DNA from: Clostridiales bacterium
GTDB lineage: Bacteria > Bacillota > Clostridia > Christensenellales > Aristaeellaceae
Length of the DNA stretch: 37,711 nucleotides
Assembly: GCA_012517815.1 (NCBI GenBank)
Contig: JAAYUF010000114.1
Coordinates: 1 to 37,711, forward strand
Direction: 5' to 3'
The notes beneath the pieces were generated by a model, which saw only the letters and a list, made by a program, of their open reading frames with translations, was not told where the DNA came from and did no database searches. Of this stretch, positions 33,756 to 37,711 are shown piece after piece. Every line of letters begins with the position of its first letter. Position 1 is the stretch's first letter. The position numbers and the translations under genes were made by a program.

Positions 33756-34661
33756 ATGACGCTGTTGGTGGGTTCCCTCCAGCTGGGGCTGATGTACGGC
33801 CTGCTCGCGATGGGCGTGTTCATCAGCTTCCGCATCCTCAACACGCCGGACCTGACCGCCGAGGGCAGCTTTACCCTGGGCGTGGCCGTGTCCGCGACGG
33901 TCACGGTCGCGGGCGCGCCTTACCTGGGGCTGCTGGCGGCGTTCCTGTGCGGCATGGCGGCCGGCGCGCTCACGGGGCTTTTGCAGACCAAAGTGGGCAT
34001 CCACCCGATTCTGGCCGGCATCCTGACCATGAGCGGGCTGTACACCGTAAACCTCGCCGTGATGGGCGCGAGCTCCAACGTATCCCTGATCGGAAAGGAA
34101 ACGCTGTTCCAGCGGCTGTTTACGCAGCTGGCGCCCATGCCCAAGGACTCGGTGCGGCTGTTGGTGGGCGCGGTGCTGGCGGCGCTGGCGCTGCTGGCGC
34201 TCGTGTGGTTTTTCAGGACCCACGTGGGGCTTTGCGTGCGCGCCACGGGCAACAACGAGGCCATGGTGCGTTCCTCCTCCATCAACGCCTCGGCGATGAA
34301 AATTCTGGGGCTGGCGGTTTCCAACGGCTGCATCGCGCTGTCCGGGGCGATCGTGGCGCAGTATCAGGGCTATGCCGATATTTCCAGCGGCATCGGGATT
34401 CTGGTGGTGGGGCTGGCGTCGGTGATCATCGGGGAAGCGATCTTCGGCCGGCGAAGCGTGACCCTCGGGCTGATCTCCGCCATCGCGGGCTCGGTGGGGT
34501 ACCGGCTGATCATATCGCTGGCCCTGTCGACCAACCTGTTCCCCACGTATTTCCTCAAGCTCATTTCGGCGGTGATCGTGGCCGTCGCGCTGAGCCTGCC
34601 CACCATCCGCGCCGGGCTGCTGCGGCGGCGCATCCGCAGGGAGGGAAAAAAGCTTGCTTGA
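33756..34661 (+). CDS. ABC transporter permease, TrpY-like
   Basis: The product has 301 residues with about eight membrane helices and belongs to the branched-chain-type permease fold (BPD_transp_2), the usual partner of TrpX-type binding proteins. Recognisable segments include LMYGLLAMGVFISFRILNTPD, the AEGSFTLG turn, GIHPILAGILTMSGLYTVNL, RATGNNEAMVRSSSINASAM (cytoplasmic coupling loop with conserved AxGNN) and GLASVIIGEAIFG. The ATG at 33756 has only a weak ribosome site (GTGAACGGA), which may lower its yield relative to the binding protein. It ends inside the first codons of the ATPase gene (8-base overlap), so the two are translated together. Confidence 0.88.
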   Translation: MTLLVGSLQLGLMYGLLAMGVFISFRILNTPDLTAEGSFTLGVAVSATVTVAGAPYLGLLAAFLCGMAAGALTGLLQTKVGIHPILAGILTMSGLYTVNLAVMGASSNVSLIGKETLFQRLFTQLAPMPKDSVRLLVGAVLAALALLALVWFFRTHVGLCVRATGNNEAMVRSSSINASAMKILGLAVSNGCIALSGAIVAQYQGYADISSGIGILVVGLASVIIGEAIFGRRSVTLGLISAIAGSVGYRLIISLALSTNLFPTYFLKLISAVIVAVALSLPTIRAGLLRRRIRREGKKLA

Positions 34662-35451
34662 AATCCGTGACCTCGAAAAAACCTTCGCCCGGGGCACCGT
34701 CAACGAGCATACCGCGCTGGACGGCATCGACCTGACCCTGCCCGACGGCGATTTTGTAACCATCCTGGGTTCCAACGGCGCGGGCAAGAGCACGCTGTTT
34801 AACGCCATTACGGGCGCTTTCTGGCCGGACCGGGGCGCGATCCGGCTGGATGGCGAAAACATCACGTACCAGCCGGAGCACGTGCGCGCCCGCAAGATCG
34901 GCATCCTGTTTCAGGACCCCATGAAGGGCACCGCGCCGGACATGACGGTCGCGGAAAACCTCGCGCTGGCCTACACCCACGGGCGGCGCTTCCCGCTGGC
35001 CCGCGCGCTGCAAAAAAAGGACGCCGACTTCCTGCGCGACCGGCTGGCGGCGTTCCACATGGGGCTGGAAGACCGTATGAAGATGAAAGTTGGCCTGCTC
35101 TCCGGCGGCCAGCGGCAGGCGATGACGCTCCTCATGGCGACGGTTGCCGAGCCCCGGCTGCTGCTTTTGGATGAGCACACGGCGGCCCTGGACCCCGCCA
35201 CCGCGGAAAAAGTGCTGGACATTACCGTGCGCACGGTGCGGGAACGGCGGCTGACCACGCTGATGATCACCCACAACATGCAAAGCGCGCTGGCGCTTGG
35301 CAACCGCACGCTGATGATGGAACGGGGCAAGATCATACTGGACTTAGCCGGGGAGGAACGCGACCGGCTGCGGGTGGAGGACCTGCTGCGGATGTACTCC
35401 GGCCGGCAGGGCCGGCAGCTGGACAACGACCGGATGCTGCTGGGGAAATAG
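34654..35451 (+). CDS. ABC transporter ATP-binding protein, TrpZ-like
   Basis: The product of 265 residues drives import by the permease. The Walker A is GSNGAGKST near residue 39-47, the Q-loop FQDPMKG, the signature LSGGQRQAM, the Walker B LLLLDEH with catalytic E (DE), the D-loop ALDP and the H-loop ITHNM. All are intact. The start is TTG 34654, with GGGAGGG at 34639-34645, and overlaps the permease stop. A terminator follows about 190 bases downstream. It completes the three-gene operon with the binding protein and permease. Confidence 0.93.
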   Translation: MLEIRDLEKTFARGTVNEHTALDGIDLTLPDGDFVTILGSNGAGKSTLFNAITGAFWPDRGAIRLDGENITYQPEHVRARKIGILFQDPMKGTAPDMTVAENLALAYTHGRRFPLARALQKKDADFLRDRLAAFHMGLEDRMKMKVGLLSGGQRQAMTLLMATVAEPRLLLLDEHTAALDPATAEKVLDITVRTVRERRLTTLMITHNMQSALALGNRTLMMERGKIILDLAGEERDRLRVEDLLRMYSGRQGRQLDNDRMLLGK

Positions 35452-35469
35452 CACGACCGGCTCAGGGCG

Positions 35470-35545
35470 CCGACAAACCCCCGCCGCAGCGGAGCCGGGT
35501 CAAGGGTGAAACCCTTGCGGGCTTTGGGGCGGAGCCCCAAAGCCC
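35470..35545. repeat. Dispersed-repeat copy with stacked hairpins downstream of the ABC operon
   Basis: 35470-35508 resembles 14295-14333. It is followed by CAAGGG-TGAAA-CCCTTG (35501-35517) and a perfect 12-bp hairpin, GGGCTTTGGGGC-GGA-GCCCCAAAGCCC (35519-35545). The shared 3'-of-gene position suggests a REP-like family. Beyond it, the 658-base gap to the next gene (35453-36110) also holds the terminator and a promoter, but no gene. Confidence 0.6.
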
Positions 35546-35638
35546 TATGTTGAAGCGCTCTGCCCAAGCGAGCGAACAGCCCAAAGGGCTATGAGGCGAG
35601 CGGCGATGACCGTGCGTATGGGTTTATCAACGGGCCGA

Positions 35639-35680
35639 GCAGGCCGGCGCGCGGAGAAGACGCGCGCCGGCCTGCTTTTT
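35639..35680 (+). terminator. Strong terminator of the tryptophan ABC operon
   Basis: GCAGGCCGGCGCGCG (35639-35653) and CGCGCGCCGGCCTGC (35661-35675) form a perfect 15-bp stem over a seven-base loop, followed by TTTTT. Confidence 0.92.
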
Positions 35681-35902
35681 GGGCCGCCGCCGCCGCGCGG
35701 CCCCGCCGTCGCGCGCTTCGCCGCCGTCCGGCGAAGGCGGGGCCGGGACATCTTCCAGCCGGACAGGCATGGCTTTACCGATCGCACTGGCCGGGAGCAC
35801 ACCGGCCCTTTCGGACGGGGATCGGAAGGCGGGCGTGAGGCAGGCGGACGAACCGGCGCGGCGCGGACAGGCCGAAACCCGAGGATTTTACAGATAACGG
35901 TA

Positions 35903-35931
35903 TTGTGTACGGACGCATTCGCGGGTATGAT
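35903..35931 (+). promoter_or_regulatory. Promoter of the GH51 gene
   Basis: TTGTGT (35903-35908), a 17-base spacer and TATGAT (35926-35931). Predicted start is near 35938, giving a long leader of about 170 bases. I see no clear structure in that leader. Confidence 0.6.
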
Positions 35932-35933
35932 AA

Positions 35934-37622
<1,689 letters not shown>

Positions 37623-37711
37623 CCAAACAGCGGGAGAGCCGGCCGACCGTCCGCACCGCCGCGGCGTCCACAGCCCGGCGCGGGCCGGTGCGCGGCGCGG
37701 CCCGCGCGGCC
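37623..37711. other. Window end, nothing recognised
   Basis: 89 GC-rich bases after the GH51 stop without a gene or a clear terminator. Confidence 0.5.

Overview
This window is chromosomal DNA of a high-G+C member of the Firmicutes, most likely a Clostridia-class gut or anaerobic lineage. The evidence is a Bacillus-type str operon with strong AGGAGG-like ribosome sites and TTG starts, sigma-A type promoters, a tRNA-sensing T-box leader, a SpoIID-domain protein, a DUF2975/YozG-type module, and iron-sulfur and ferritin-like redox proteins. No phage, transposase, CRISPR or tRNA gene is visible. Species cannot be named from the sequence alone.

Layout. 1-3860 (minus strand): the str operon, running from a consensus promoter through an 81-residue L7Ae/YbxF-like protein, rpsL, rpsG, fusA and the start of tuf. 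4396-6059: a divergent unit with two small YdcZ-type DMT transporter subunits on minus and a Crp/Fnr-family regulator on plus; a 14-bp palindrome sits at -41.5 of the transporter promoter. 6318-11124: a secreted SpoIID/SH3 protein, uridine kinase and a DUF362 ferredoxin-like protein, separated by GC-rich spacers with 116-bp and 89-bp tandem repeats. 11337-17110: uvrA, a beta-CASP metallo-beta-lactamase (RNase-like) protein, and a DUF2975 membrane protein plus XRE regulator under a promoter overlapped by a perfect palindrome. 17829-19913: a GH3 glycosidase.

20147-27744 (minus): a 1672-residue cyclic-di-GMP protein (degenerate receiver, degenerate GGDEF, intact EAL, about seven PAS segments, intact GGDEF with I-site), then a histidine kinase/OmpR regulator pair. 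Divergent from that pair, 27899-30101 encodes a membrane polyferredoxin, a small anchored protein and a secreted ferritin-like DUF2202 protein, probably one redox or metal unit. 30191-30550 (minus) encodes a homologue of the cytokine MIF with its catalytic proline and CxxC in the same positions as the human protein. 30795-32069 is a LarA-type nickel racemase.

32258-35680 is a complete amino-acid uptake operon: promoter, T-box leader with a UGG (Trp) specifier and mutually exclusive antiterminator/terminator, binding protein, permease, ATPase and a strong terminator. It is best read as a tryptophan transporter induced by uncharged tRNA-Trp. The window ends with a GH51 arabinofuranosidase (36111-37622). 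With the GH3 enzyme it suggests intracellular processing of hemicellulose fragments, since neither enzyme has a signal peptide.
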